This document shows, in pieces, positions 6,972-13,278 of a DNA stretch of 13,278 nucleotides. The notes beneath the pieces were generated by a model. The model had not been told where the DNA came from, made no database searches, and saw only the letters and a list, made by a program, of their open reading frames with translations. The stretch lies in NCBI GenBank assembly GCA_905372265.1, contig CAJPOL010000048.1, positions 1 to 13,278 on the forward strand, written 5' to 3'. Within the stretch, counting starts at the first letter, position 1. Every line of letters begins with the position of its first letter. The position numbers and the translations under genes are program-made. This DNA comes from an uncultured Treponema sp. (lineage in GTDB: Bacteria; Spirochaetota; Spirochaetia; Treponematales; Treponemataceae).

Positions 6972-8714
6972 ATGATTTCATCCGATATTTTAACCTTAAC
7001 CAAAGGAGTGCGCGGAAAGCTCGTAAAAAAGTGTCTGTTAGATGCATCGGTTTCCGTCACCTATCTTTTACAGGCTGCCTGCTTTATCAGGATTATCGAA
7101 AACCTGCGGAATGGTATTCCACTGCGCAGCATTTATCCGCTTGCAGGCAGTCTTCTTGCCCTATTCATACTACGCGGCGTGTGCTTTGCCGTCGCAGAAT
7201 GGTATGGAAAGAAAATGATCGGGGCCGTAAAAAATACAGTCCGCGAACGCTGTTACCGCAAACTCTTTGCACTCGGACAAGGCTTTCTTACCGGAGAACG
7301 TACCGGCGCATTGGAATCGACCATTGTAGCCGGTATCGATCGTCTTGACTGGTACATCACCCAGTATCTTCCGCAAATCGGCGTATGCTGCATCGTCAGT
7401 TTCAGCATCATTGCATATATCTTTGTACACAGCATCACAATAGGATTGATTGTACTGTGTACCGCCGCCGTTTCGCTCGGCGCACCGGTATTTTACGGCT
7501 ACCTCATGGTACGCCGTTCGGGGCGCACGTGGTACGAATATCTTGCATTAACAGCAGAACTTTTAGACAGCCTGCAAGGCATAGATACACTGAAAGCCTA
7601 TCATATCGGCCAACGGCAGGGCGATAAACTCAAACGGATGATGGCCGACTTAAAAATACGCACCATGAAAAATGTCAAATGCAACATTGAACATATCGGT
7701 ATACGGATATTCTTCAGTAATATCGGTAAGTATTTTTCCCTGCTGCTTGCTGCATACCTTGCAGTACAGGGCACAATCAGCCTCCGCATACCGATTATTT
7801 TTTTATACATCATTGCCGAAGTATTCCGGCCTGTTATCAAGCTGGCTATTTTATACCATTCGGCTTTCGAAGGCATTACAACAAGCCGTACCATTGCGGA
7901 ATTCTTACGTGAACCGCTTTTAGTAAACGATACCGGCGCTACCGCCCTCCGCAATCCGCCGAAAGTCATTACTTTCTCAAACATCACCTTTTCATATAAA
8001 GGAAAAAATGCAGAGCAAACCGTCCCGATTTTTTCCGATTTTAATCTAAGCCTCCGGCAGGGTGAACACCTTGCCCTTGTCGGAAAGTCAGGTGCAGGCA
8101 AAACCACCCTTTTTAACCTATTGCTGCGTTTTTATGATCCCGATTCAGGGGCGCTCTATTTTGATTCAACCGACATACGCACACTGCCCCTTGCCGATGT
8201 ACGCTCCCTCATCTCATGTGTTTCGCAAGATACCTATCTTTTTCACGGTACTATCAGGGAAAACCTCCTGCTTGCCCGCAGCACCGCCAGCGATGAAGAG
8301 CTCATACAAGCGGCGCAACAAGCCAATATCCACCGCTTTATCGAAACGCTTCCCCTCGGTTACGACAGCTTAGTAGGCGAGCGCGGCATAAACTTTTCAG
8401 GCGGGCAGCGGCAGCGGCTGTCAATCGCGCGGGCGCTCCTTAAAAACGCCCCGATTATCTTACTCGATGAAGCCACCTCCGGCATTGACGAAGGCAATGA
8501 ACATGAAATCCAAGAATCCCTTGCAGTGCTGCTGCGCGGCAAAACCACCATCACCATTGCCCATCGGCTCAGTACCATTGAAGCTGCCGACCGCATCCTC
8601 GTACTGCAAAACGGCCGTATTGTTGAAGAAGGCACCCACCGCGATTTACTCGAAAAACGCGGCAGCTATTATACTTTTATAGAAGCACAACAGCCTGCAA
8701 ACAGCCGGCACTGA
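6972..8714 (+). CDS. Exporter-fold ABC half-transporter, CydD-like
   Basis: A 580-residue membrane-ATPase fusion. About six membrane segments are seen near 25-45, 52-75, 131-155, 155-180, 240-265 and 270-290, then an ATPase domain from about 330. Motifs: Walker A GKSGAGKT (371-378), Q419, FSGGQ (near 475), Walker B ILLDE with catalytic Glu500, H531. The membrane domain segment TGERTGALES...GIDRLDWYITQYLPQ resembles CydD. CydDC has been described as a thiol exporter and more recently as a haem transporter. YbtP/YbtQ and IrtA/IrtB are exporter-fold proteins that import siderophores; there is no siderophore-interacting domain as in IrtA. The ATG at 6972 has no clear ribosome binding site, so translation may depend on coupling to the binding-protein gene 11 bases upstream. 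It is the likely partner of the next gene. Confidence 0.88.
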   Translation: MISSDILTLTKGVRGKLVKKCLLDASVSVTYLLQAACFIRIIENLRNGIPLRSIYPLAGSLLALFILRGVCFAVAEWYGKKMIGAVKNTVRERCYRKLFALGQGFLTGERTGALESTIVAGIDRLDWYITQYLPQIGVCCIVSFSIIAYIFVHSITIGLIVLCTAAVSLGAPVFYGYLMVRRSGRTWYEYLALTAELLDSLQGIDTLKAYHIGQRQGDKLKRMMADLKIRTMKNVKCNIEHIGIRIFFSNIGKYFSLLLAAYLAVQGTISLRIPIIFLYIIAEVFRPVIKLAILYHSAFEGITTSRTIAEFLREPLLVNDTGATALRNPPKVITFSNITFSYKGKNAEQTVPIFSDFNLSLRQGEHLALVGKSGAGKTTLFNLLLRFYDPDSGALYFDSTDIRTLPLADVRSLISCVSQDTYLFHGTIRENLLLARSTASDEELIQAAQQANIHRFIETLPLGYDSLVGERGINFSGGQRQRLSIARALLKNAPIILLDEATSGIDEGNEHEIQESLAVLLRGKTTITIAHRLSTIEAADRILVLQNGRIVEEGTHRDLLEKRGSYYTFIEAQQPANSRH

Positions 8715-8736
8715 TGAAATACTCAGGAGAAATCGC

Positions 8737-10374
8737 ATGAATGTAATGAAAGAACTCAAAAAGCTCATTCACTTTTTACGGTTTGCCCGTACGCAATTTA
8801 TTATTTCACTCTTGTACGGTTTTCTTAATATGCTGTGCGCTTTCCTCGTACCGCTTACCGCTGTCTACTATGCGGCTTCAATCTTTATCGGAGGAGGAAG
8901 CGGGCAGATTATCCGCGGAATGGTGCTGCTTGCTGTCTTGATAAGCGCTCATGCCTTGTTCGGCTTTTGGGATATGTATCAAGTGCACGAAGTAGCCTAT
9001 ACGATTATCCAACACCTGCGCGGCGCAGTGTACGATGCTGTGCACAGAGCTGCTCCGGTACTCACGCGGGGCAATAGAACGGGAAAACTGAATTCTATTA
9101 TAATGGAAGATACTGAAACGCTCGAAGCCTTTTATGCTCACACGGTAAGCGTATATATTGACACCGGGCTTTGCATCGTTTTTTTTATCATAACGGCATT
9201 CCTATTCCATCAGCCGGTTATTGCAGCATTGATAAGCGCTGCCTCGGTACTGCTGATGCTTACGCCCTGTTTGCTATTCCGCTGGGGAGCGGCGCTTGGC
9301 CGTGACATTCGGGAAAAAATTGCGGTAGCCAATGCGGAAACCGTTGATGTCATTCAAGGTTTGCGGGAAATTCTTATTTTCAACCGTGAAGCATATTATA
9401 CGGCAAAGGTACGGAAAAGTACCGATGAGCTGAATAAAAAAGAGCGGGAAGACGGATTACGGAAGTCCGTACTCGGCTCATTCATGTACATCATCATCGG
9501 CGGAACATTGACGATAACGGTGCTGCATGTATACGGGCGTGTTAGTGCAGGAAGCATGAACCTGCAAGGCGCATTAGTATGGCTTGTATTTGTTGCCGAA
9601 GCGCTCGTACCGGCCTGTAAAGTATGCGATATCACAATGGACTTTACACTTGTGGTTTCAGCGGCCCAAAGGATTAATGCCCTTTTGGAAGCTCCGGCTG
9701 CCGTTTCGTTTTCTTCCGCCTATGATCCTAATCTGCAATTAAAACCCGATATTGCATTCCGCAATGTGTCGTTTCAGTATACCGAAGGACAGCCGGTGCT
9801 TAAAAACCTGTCGTTTTCTTGCAGCGCCGGCGAACATATCGCGCTTACCGGTGAATCGGGAGTAGGCAAAACAACTATTGCACAGCTATTACTCCGTTTT
9901 TACGATTGTACGGAAGGCGAAATATACATCGGCGGGAAAAATATACGGCACCTTGCAGAAAAGAATCTTCGCGATATGATCGCCTATGTTCCGCAAGATT
10001 TGTATCTTTTTAATTGCAGCATCCGCGAAAATATCCGTTTGGCACGGCAGGATGCCTCCGATTCGGAAGTCGAAGCCGCGGCAAAAATGGCCGCAGCGCA
10101 TTCTTTTATCTCTGCTTTACCGGACGGCTATGACACCATCATAGGAGAGCGGGGAGCAAAGCTTTCAGGCGGCGAAAAGCAGCGGATCGGCATTGCGCGG
10201 GCTCTTTTAAAGAACGCGCCCATCTTAATCATGGACGAAGCGGTCAGCAACCTCGACACGGTAAGTGAACAACTTTTCCTACAGGCTCTTGCAAACCTCC
10301 GCGGAAAAACTATTATCACGATCGCTCACCGGCAATCCACCGTCAAAAGCGCCGACAGAATCATTACCTTGTAG
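8737..10374 (+). CDS. Exporter-fold ABC half-transporter, CydC-like, with shortened C-terminus
   Basis: A 545-residue partner of the preceding ABC protein: membrane domain about 1-320, ATPase domain about 335-545. Motifs: Walker A GESGVGKT (372-379), Q420, LSGGE (476-480), Walker B ILIMDE with Glu501, D-loop SNLD, H531. Both subunits keep the catalytic Glu, so both ATP sites may be active. The protein ends at ...KSADRIITL, where most family members continue for roughly 25-40 residues (the NGRIVEEGTH segment). All nucleotide-contacting motifs are retained, so it may be functional. Bases after the TAG do not restore the missing segment in the same frame. AGGAG at 8725-8729 supports the ATG, 22 bases after the previous gene. 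The last 11 bases overlap the end of the convergent AraC-family gene. Confidence 0.87.
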   Translation: MNVMKELKKLIHFLRFARTQFIISLLYGFLNMLCAFLVPLTAVYYAASIFIGGGSGQIIRGMVLLAVLISAHALFGFWDMYQVHEVAYTIIQHLRGAVYDAVHRAAPVLTRGNRTGKLNSIIMEDTETLEAFYAHTVSVYIDTGLCIVFFIITAFLFHQPVIAALISAASVLLMLTPCLLFRWGAALGRDIREKIAVANAETVDVIQGLREILIFNREAYYTAKVRKSTDELNKKEREDGLRKSVLGSFMYIIIGGTLTITVLHVYGRVSAGSMNLQGALVWLVFVAEALVPACKVCDITMDFTLVVSAAQRINALLEAPAAVSFSSAYDPNLQLKPDIAFRNVSFQYTEGQPVLKNLSFSCSAGEHIALTGESGVGKTTIAQLLLRFYDCTEGEIYIGGKNIRHLAEKNLRDMIAYVPQDLYLFNCSIRENIRLARQDASDSEVEAAAKMAAAHSFISALPDGYDTIIGERGAKLSGGEKQRIGIARALLKNAPILIMDEAVSNLDTVSEQLFLQALANLRGKTIITIAHRQSTVKSADRIITL

Positions 10375-11284
10375 TATGCCGGCGGCGGTATTGCGTCGGC
10401 AAAAGCCCGATGCTCTTTTTAAATGCAGCAGAAAATTTTCCCTGATTCTCATAGCCCATATCTAAAGCAATTTCCATTAAGCTTTTATCAGTGTTTATTA
10501 AAAGCGCTGCGGCTTCATTCATTTTTGCTTCAATCCGGTACAGATTAGGCGTTGTCCCATGAAGTTCCTTAAAAATTTTTTGAAATACACTGTAGTGCAT
10601 CTGCTCATTCTTTACTAAAGCCTGTATTGAAGAGCCGTTATAGTGTTTATCCAGCATCATGCGGCAGATTTTCTTAACCGTTCTTATTCTCTCCTTTGGG
10701 GTATACAAAATACTATGGGTAGCGTCAGATGCAGAATCAATACACGCGACAGCATAAAGCAATTCAAATACTTTCATTTGCCTGAGCGGTATATCACCTG
10801 CTTCAAATAAATCATAGAGGTCTAAAAAGAGTTTCTCTATCTGTTTTTTGCCGCTGTCGATACAGTACCAGTTTTTAGCGATGCCGAAACGAGTAATTAA
10901 TTCCGAAACATCAATATGCCAATCGGCAAAAAGGCTATGAATGTAGTGCGGAAGCAGTTGCTGTGTGAGGGTAATTGATATACTTTCATACAGCTGCGAG
11001 GTAATAGCAGATTCTTTTAGCGTACACAGAGAAGTACTCAAGGTCATTTGTCCGGCACCCCGCGAACGATATAACCCGTTTGTAAGGTCGGCTTCAAACC
11101 GTCCCTGCTTACAGTGAAACAGCATAAAGTCATTTCTAACAATTTGCATACCCCTATGTACCGAATGCAATGAGTTGAAACCGCCGTTGCATACATAGTA
11201 ATCCAGTTGAACGCCCGGAAACACCTGCACCGTATATTCGGAATAATTGCCGTAGTGTTTTATAGAAGTTGTATTCGCTATCAT
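10364..11284 (-). CDS. AraC-family transcriptional regulator (YbtA/PchR-like size and context)
   Basis: A 306-residue regulator. The N-terminal about 190 residues form an effector or dimerisation region without a motif I can name. The C-terminal AraC/XylS DNA-binding domain spans about 198-303. The first helix-turn-helix lies around SSIQALVKNEQMHYSVFQKIF (218-238) and the second is the conserved EIALDMGYENQGKFSAAFKK (271-290), closing with GLLPTQYR. It converges on the ABC gene, and the two stop codons overlap by 11 bases. AraC regulators of this size next to exporter-fold ABC pairs are typical of siderophore loci such as ybtA-ybtPQ and of PchR, which sense iron chelates; sensing the substrate of the adjacent transporter is an inference. 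ATG at 11284 is preceded by GGTGAT, a modest ribosome binding site. Confidence 0.9.
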   Translation of the reverse strand: MIANTTSIKHYGNYSEYTVQVFPGVQLDYYVCNGGFNSLHSVHRGMQIVRNDFMLFHCKQGRFEADLTNGLYRSRGAGQMTLSTSLCTLKESAITSQLYESISITLTQQLLPHYIHSLFADWHIDVSELITRFGIAKNWYCIDSGKKQIEKLFLDLYDLFEAGDIPLRQMKVFELLYAVACIDSASDATHSILYTPKERIRTVKKICRMMLDKHYNGSSIQALVKNEQMHYSVFQKIFKELHGTTPNLYRIEAKMNEAAALLINTDKSLMEIALDMGYENQGKFSAAFKKSIGLLPTQYRRRHTTR

Positions 11285-11312
11285 AATCTATCACCGGCTA
11301 GTCTTAAATGAC

Positions 11313-11351
11313 ATGTTACCCGAAAAGAAAAAGTTACACAAGACTTACACA
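11313..11351 (-). promoter_or_regulatory. araC-type gene promoter with overlapping direct repeat
   Basis: On the minus strand TTGTGT (11341-11336) and TAACAT (11318-11313) are 17 bases apart, forming a weak promoter. The plus strand carries TTACACA twice, at 11334-11340 and 11345-11351, an 11-base period. The first copy overlaps the -35 hexamer. Direct repeats spaced by a helical turn are the usual operator form of AraC proteins, so autoregulation is plausible. Confidence 0.4.
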
Positions 11352-11385
11352 AAGCGCTACAGGTAGTAAACTCTCCGCACGAATC

Positions 11386-11420
11386 AACAACCCCGACGCG
11401 AGCGTCGGGGTATGTTGTTC
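11386..11420. repeat. GC-rich palindromic repeat, copy 3
   Basis: Perfect arms CCCCGACGC (11391-11399) and GCGTCGGGG (11402-11410) are separated by GA. Outside them AACAA (11386-11390) pairs with TTGTT after a four-base bulge. No T-run follows on either strand, so it is not a standard intrinsic terminator. Confidence 0.75.
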
Positions 11421-11442
11421 TCATAAGGTGGTTGCAGTCGGC

Positions 11443-11497
11443 TTTAATACCCTTAATTACGACGCAAGCGTCGGGGTATTAAACCCTCCGCACGAAT
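11443..11497. repeat. GC-rich palindromic repeat, copy 4
   Basis: Inner arms GACGC (11461-11465) and GCGTC (11468-11472) and outer arms TTTAATACC (11443-11451) and GGTATTAAA (11475-11483) are each perfect. The 3' flank CTCCGCACGAAT (11486-11497) repeats 11373-11384, so a roughly 113-base unit is partly duplicated in tandem. Confidence 0.7.
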
Positions 11498-11569
11498 AAC
11501 GCTGCATGTGATAAATATATCTTTTTTCCTTTTTTGTGCTATTGTGTCTATCCGTTCCTCTGATATGTT

Positions 11570-11578
11570 TGTTATAAT
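11570..11578 (+). promoter_or_regulatory. Extended -10 promoter of the mgtC-type gene
   Basis: TGTTATAAT is a perfect extended -10 element (TG, one base, TATAAT at 11573-11578). The -35 region is poor, as is common with extended -10 promoters. Transcription would begin near 11585, giving a leader of about 36 bases with the ribosome binding site at 11608, too short for a magnesium riboswitch. Confidence 0.6.
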
Positions 11579-11620
11579 GGCCTTTTAGTTTTATTGTTTT
11601 TCGCTATAGGAGGTGGTGTC

Positions 11621-12283
11621 ATGCTAACTGATACGGTAATTATAATACGTCTTTTAATGAGCTTCTGTGCAGGGGCTGCAATCGGGCTGGAGCGTTCAAG
11701 CAAGCGGCAAGCAGCCGGTCTTAGGACACATATTTTAATTTGTGTCGGCGCAACAGGCATTATGCTTCTCTCAATCTGGCTGACAGAAATTGAAGGAACG
11801 GGAGATCCGGGACGGATAGCCGCCCAGGTCGTCTCCGGAATGGGCTTCCTCGGCGGCGGCGCTATACTAAAGTTCGGTGCAAACGTAACAGGGTTGACAA
11901 CCGCGGCTTCTATCTGGGTTGCCGCCTGCATCGGTCTTGTAACAGGCTGCGGAATGTATACCGCTTGTATCACGATGGTCATCATCACACTGGTAACGCT
12001 TTCCGTAATGAATCATATTGAACGGTACCTCTTCCCTGTGCGGCAAAATAAATTTCTTGAAATCCACTTTTCCGGTAAAGATCCTCAAATGAACGAAATC
12101 ATTGATATCCTTACCCGATACTCCATATCAATCCTTTCAACCAATGTACGCCAATCAAAGCGGAAGGATAATACGGCAAAACTGATATTACTTATCAACA
12201 TACCAAAGACGACCAATATACAGCTGCTAACAGATGATTTGCAAGCATTGGAAACGGTAAATAAAATCACGCTAAAAGAATAG
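11621..12283 (+). CDS. MgtC/SapB-family inner-membrane protein
   Basis: A 220-residue membrane protein. About five hydrophobic helices occupy residues 4-131. The family signatures GLERSSKRQAAGLRTH (22-37), GMGFLGGGAIL (73-83) and GLTTAASIW (91-99) are all present. A soluble ACT-like domain follows (about 145-220). The length is close to that of MgtC of enteric bacteria and mycobacteria, where it supports survival under low magnesium or inside host cells by modulating ATP synthase or magnesium transport. Whether this homologue does the same is unknown; most bacterial SapB homologues are uncharacterised. ATG at 11621 is chosen because AGGAGGTG (11608-11615) sits five bases before it; the in-frame TTG at 11594 is upstream of that site. 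No MgtB-type pump gene adjoins it. Confidence 0.92.
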   Translation: MLTDTVIIIRLLMSFCAGAAIGLERSSKRQAAGLRTHILICVGATGIMLLSIWLTEIEGTGDPGRIAAQVVSGMGFLGGGAILKFGANVTGLTTAASIWVAACIGLVTGCGMYTACITMVIITLVTLSVMNHIERYLFPVRQNKFLEIHFSGKDPQMNEIIDILTRYSISILSTNVRQSKRKDNTAKLILLINIPKTTNIQLLTDDLQALETVNKITLKE

Positions 12284-12297
12284 AACGTCTATTTTCA

Positions 12298-12322
12298 GCG
12301 GCATAATATAGGTAGATGCCGC
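12298..12322 (+). other. Small hairpin after the mgtC-type gene
   Basis: GCGGCAT (12298-12304) and ATGCCGC (12316-12322) form a perfect 7-bp stem with an 11-base loop, 15 bases after the stop codon. No T-run follows, so a terminator role is uncertain. Confidence 0.4.
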
Positions 12323-12363
12323 CTATTCAGTAGATGTTGTATAAAGGCACAAAACAGGCTATT

Positions 12364-12405
12364 CTACTGAAAATTTTTGCGTAAAAGCGCAAAAATTTTC
12401 AGTAG
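12364..12405. promoter_or_regulatory. Perfect 18-bp inverted repeat in front of the DUF4143 gene
   Basis: Arms CTACTGAAAATTTTTGCG (12364-12381) and the exact reverse complement (12388-12405) are separated by TAAAAG. The right arm ends inside AGGAG (12404-12408), the ribosome binding site of the ATPase gene that starts at 12417. In RNA the stem would hold the first two bases of that site. It may be a translational control hairpin, the terminator of the upstream gene, or a dispersed inverted repeat. Confidence 0.75.
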
Positions 12406-12416
12406 GAGCTATTGCT

Positions 12417-13278
12417 ATGGAAATCAAAAGAAACCTGTATCTCAATCAGCTGATCAATAGAAAACACAACGGGCTCATTAAAGTTGTAACGGGCCTCAGG
12501 CGGTGCGGCAAATCCTATCTGATTTTTCATCTGTTCAAAAATCATTTGCTTGCAAACGGTGTCGATCCGAAGCATATTTTTGAATGTGCTTTCGATGTTT
12601 TTGAAAATAAGCAGTTTCAAGACCCGCATGTGCTGTATCCATATCTAAAAGAGCGGATAAGTGATAACGGTCAATATTATCTTCTGTTGGATGAGGTACA
12701 ACTTCTCAAAGACTTTGAATCCGTTCTGAACAGCCTGCTCCGTATGGGGAATGTCGATATATATGTTACCGGCAGTAATGCTCATTTTTTATCTAAAGAT
12801 GTGATTACCGAATTTCGGGGACGCGGCGACAATGTACATTTGTATCCGTTGAGTTTTGCCGAGTTTATGTCTGTGTATCAAGGAACAAAGCAGGACGGCT
12901 GGAATGACTATATGCTCTACGGCGGGTTGCCTCCGGTGGTGCATTTTCCTACACCTGATCAAAAAATCTCTTTTTTGAAATCGCTGTTTGAAGAGACCTA
13001 TATTTCGGATATTGTAGGCAGACACAGAATACGCAACCGGCAGGAGTTGGAGGAACTGCTCAATATTCTTTCGTCATCTATCGGCTCCCTCACTAATCCT
13101 GCTAAACTTTCGAATACCTTTCAAAGCGTTAAAAAGAAAATCGTCAGCAATACCACTATCAAAAATTATATTGAGTATCTGTGCGACTCATTTTTAATCG
13201 ATGGAGCAATCCGCTATGATGTAAAGGGAAAGAAGTATATTGATACGCCTGTAAAATATTATTTTACGGATATGGGGC
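12417..13278 (+). CDS. AAA_14/DUF4143 family ATPase, partial (3' end beyond window)
   Basis: The frame is open from ATG at 12417 to the window end, giving 287 residues without a stop. The P-loop GLRRCGKS (26-33), Walker B LLLDEVQ (89-95), sensor VTGSNAHFLS (118-127) and the family segment TEFRGRGDNVHLYPLSFAEF (131-150) identify the AAA_14 ATPase domain. The later part (about 190-287), including TIKNYIEYLCDSFLIDGAIR and KYYFTDMG, is the DUF4143 region. Proteins of this family are usually around 400 residues, so about a quarter is missing at the edge. The function of the family is not settled. AGGAG at 12404 supports the start. Unlike the ATPase at 4121-5731, its visible part has no nuclease-fold motif. 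Confidence 0.9.
   Translation, partial: MEIKRNLYLNQLINRKHNGLIKVVTGLRRCGKSYLIFHLFKNHLLANGVDPKHIFECAFDVFENKQFQDPHVLYPYLKERISDNGQYYLLLDEVQLLKDFESVLNSLLRMGNVDIYVTGSNAHFLSKDVITEFRGRGDNVHLYPLSFAEFMSVYQGTKQDGWNDYMLYGGLPPVVHFPTPDQKISFLKSLFEETYISDIVGRHRIRNRQELEELLNILSSSIGSLTNPAKLSNTFQSVKKKIVSNTTIKNYIEYLCDSFLIDGAIRYDVKGKKYIDTPVKYYFTDMG

Larger units (their letters stand above)
11285..11620. other. Repeat-rich intergenic spacer between the araC-type and mgtC-type genes
   Basis: This 336-base spacer separates divergent genes. From left to right it holds a candidate araC promoter with an 11-bp-period direct repeat, two copies of the GC-rich palindrome, a duplicated flank (CTCCGCACGAAT at 11373-11384 and 11486-11497), and the mgtC promoter and ribosome binding site. 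A short frame across 11308-11499 is made of repeat sequence and is not considered a gene. Confidence 0.7.

Noticed and set aside
7601..8107. Minus-strand frame of about 168 residues
   Set aside because: Antisense to the CydD-like gene across its Walker A region; composition is that of a shadow frame.
10372..10460. Frameshift or simple nonsense mutation explaining the short ABC end
   Set aside because: Continuing past TAG in the same frame gives no NGRIVEEGTH-like sequence, and the region codes for the conserved C-terminus of the AraC protein.
11386..11497. Possible CRISPR or repeat array
   Set aside because: Only two palindromes with one spacer-like gap, unequal arms, and no cas genes; related copies are scattered in other spacers, so a dispersed palindrome family explains them better.
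11579..11620. Magnesium-sensing riboswitch before the mgtC-type gene
   Set aside because: The predicted leader is only about 36 bases and has no room for an M-box or similar structure.

Overview
The window looks like chromosomal DNA of a spirochaete of the genus Treponema, probably one of the oral or host-associated species. This is inferred from the family mix: a secreted binding protein with a short signal ending in FAGGSKE, a DUF1703-type AAA-ATPase/PD-(D/E)XK protein, an AAA_14/DUF4143 ATPase, many short intergenic palindromes, and moderate G+C. No rRNA, tRNA, transposase, phage gene or CRISPR array was seen.

Layout. (1) Positions 1-314 (minus): a small open frame that looks like a gene remnant, interrupted by a GC-rich palindromic repeat. 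(2) 315-3871 (minus): two translationally coupled half-size ABC exporters sharing a TAATG junction, read from a good sigma70-type promoter at 3910-3939. Their motifs match the BmrC/BmrD (YheI/YheH) heterodimer type with one degenerate ATP site. (3) 3976-5834: an AAA-ATPase/nuclease-fold gene (minus) lying between two identical 34-bp direct repeats, as if inserted into the intergenic space between two divergent transport operons. (4) 5965-10374 (plus): an apparent operon of a FecB/BtuF-type periplasmic binding protein and two exporter-fold ABC half-transporters resembling CydD/CydC. The last one stops unusually early and overlaps, tail to tail, (5) an AraC-family regulator (10364-11284, minus). 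(6) 11285-11620: a regulatory and repeat-rich spacer. (7) 11621-12283 (plus): an MgtC/SapB membrane protein. (8) 12417 to the window end (plus): an AAA_14/DUF4143 ATPase cut by the window edge, preceded by a perfect 18-bp hairpin that reaches its ribosome binding site.

How the parts may work together. Binding protein, ABC heterodimer and AraC regulator form a plausible iron, siderophore or haem acquisition module reminiscent of ybtPQ-ybtA. It is unusual because the binding protein is of the kind that normally serves BtuCD/FecCD-type permeases, and none is present here. The second ABC pair is more likely a drug or lipid exporter. MgtC and the two ATPases look functionally separate.

The most noteworthy signals are the binding-protein/exporter-fold operon, the ATPase gene bracketed by direct repeats, the dispersed palindrome family (four copies), and the hairpin in front of the DUF4143 gene.
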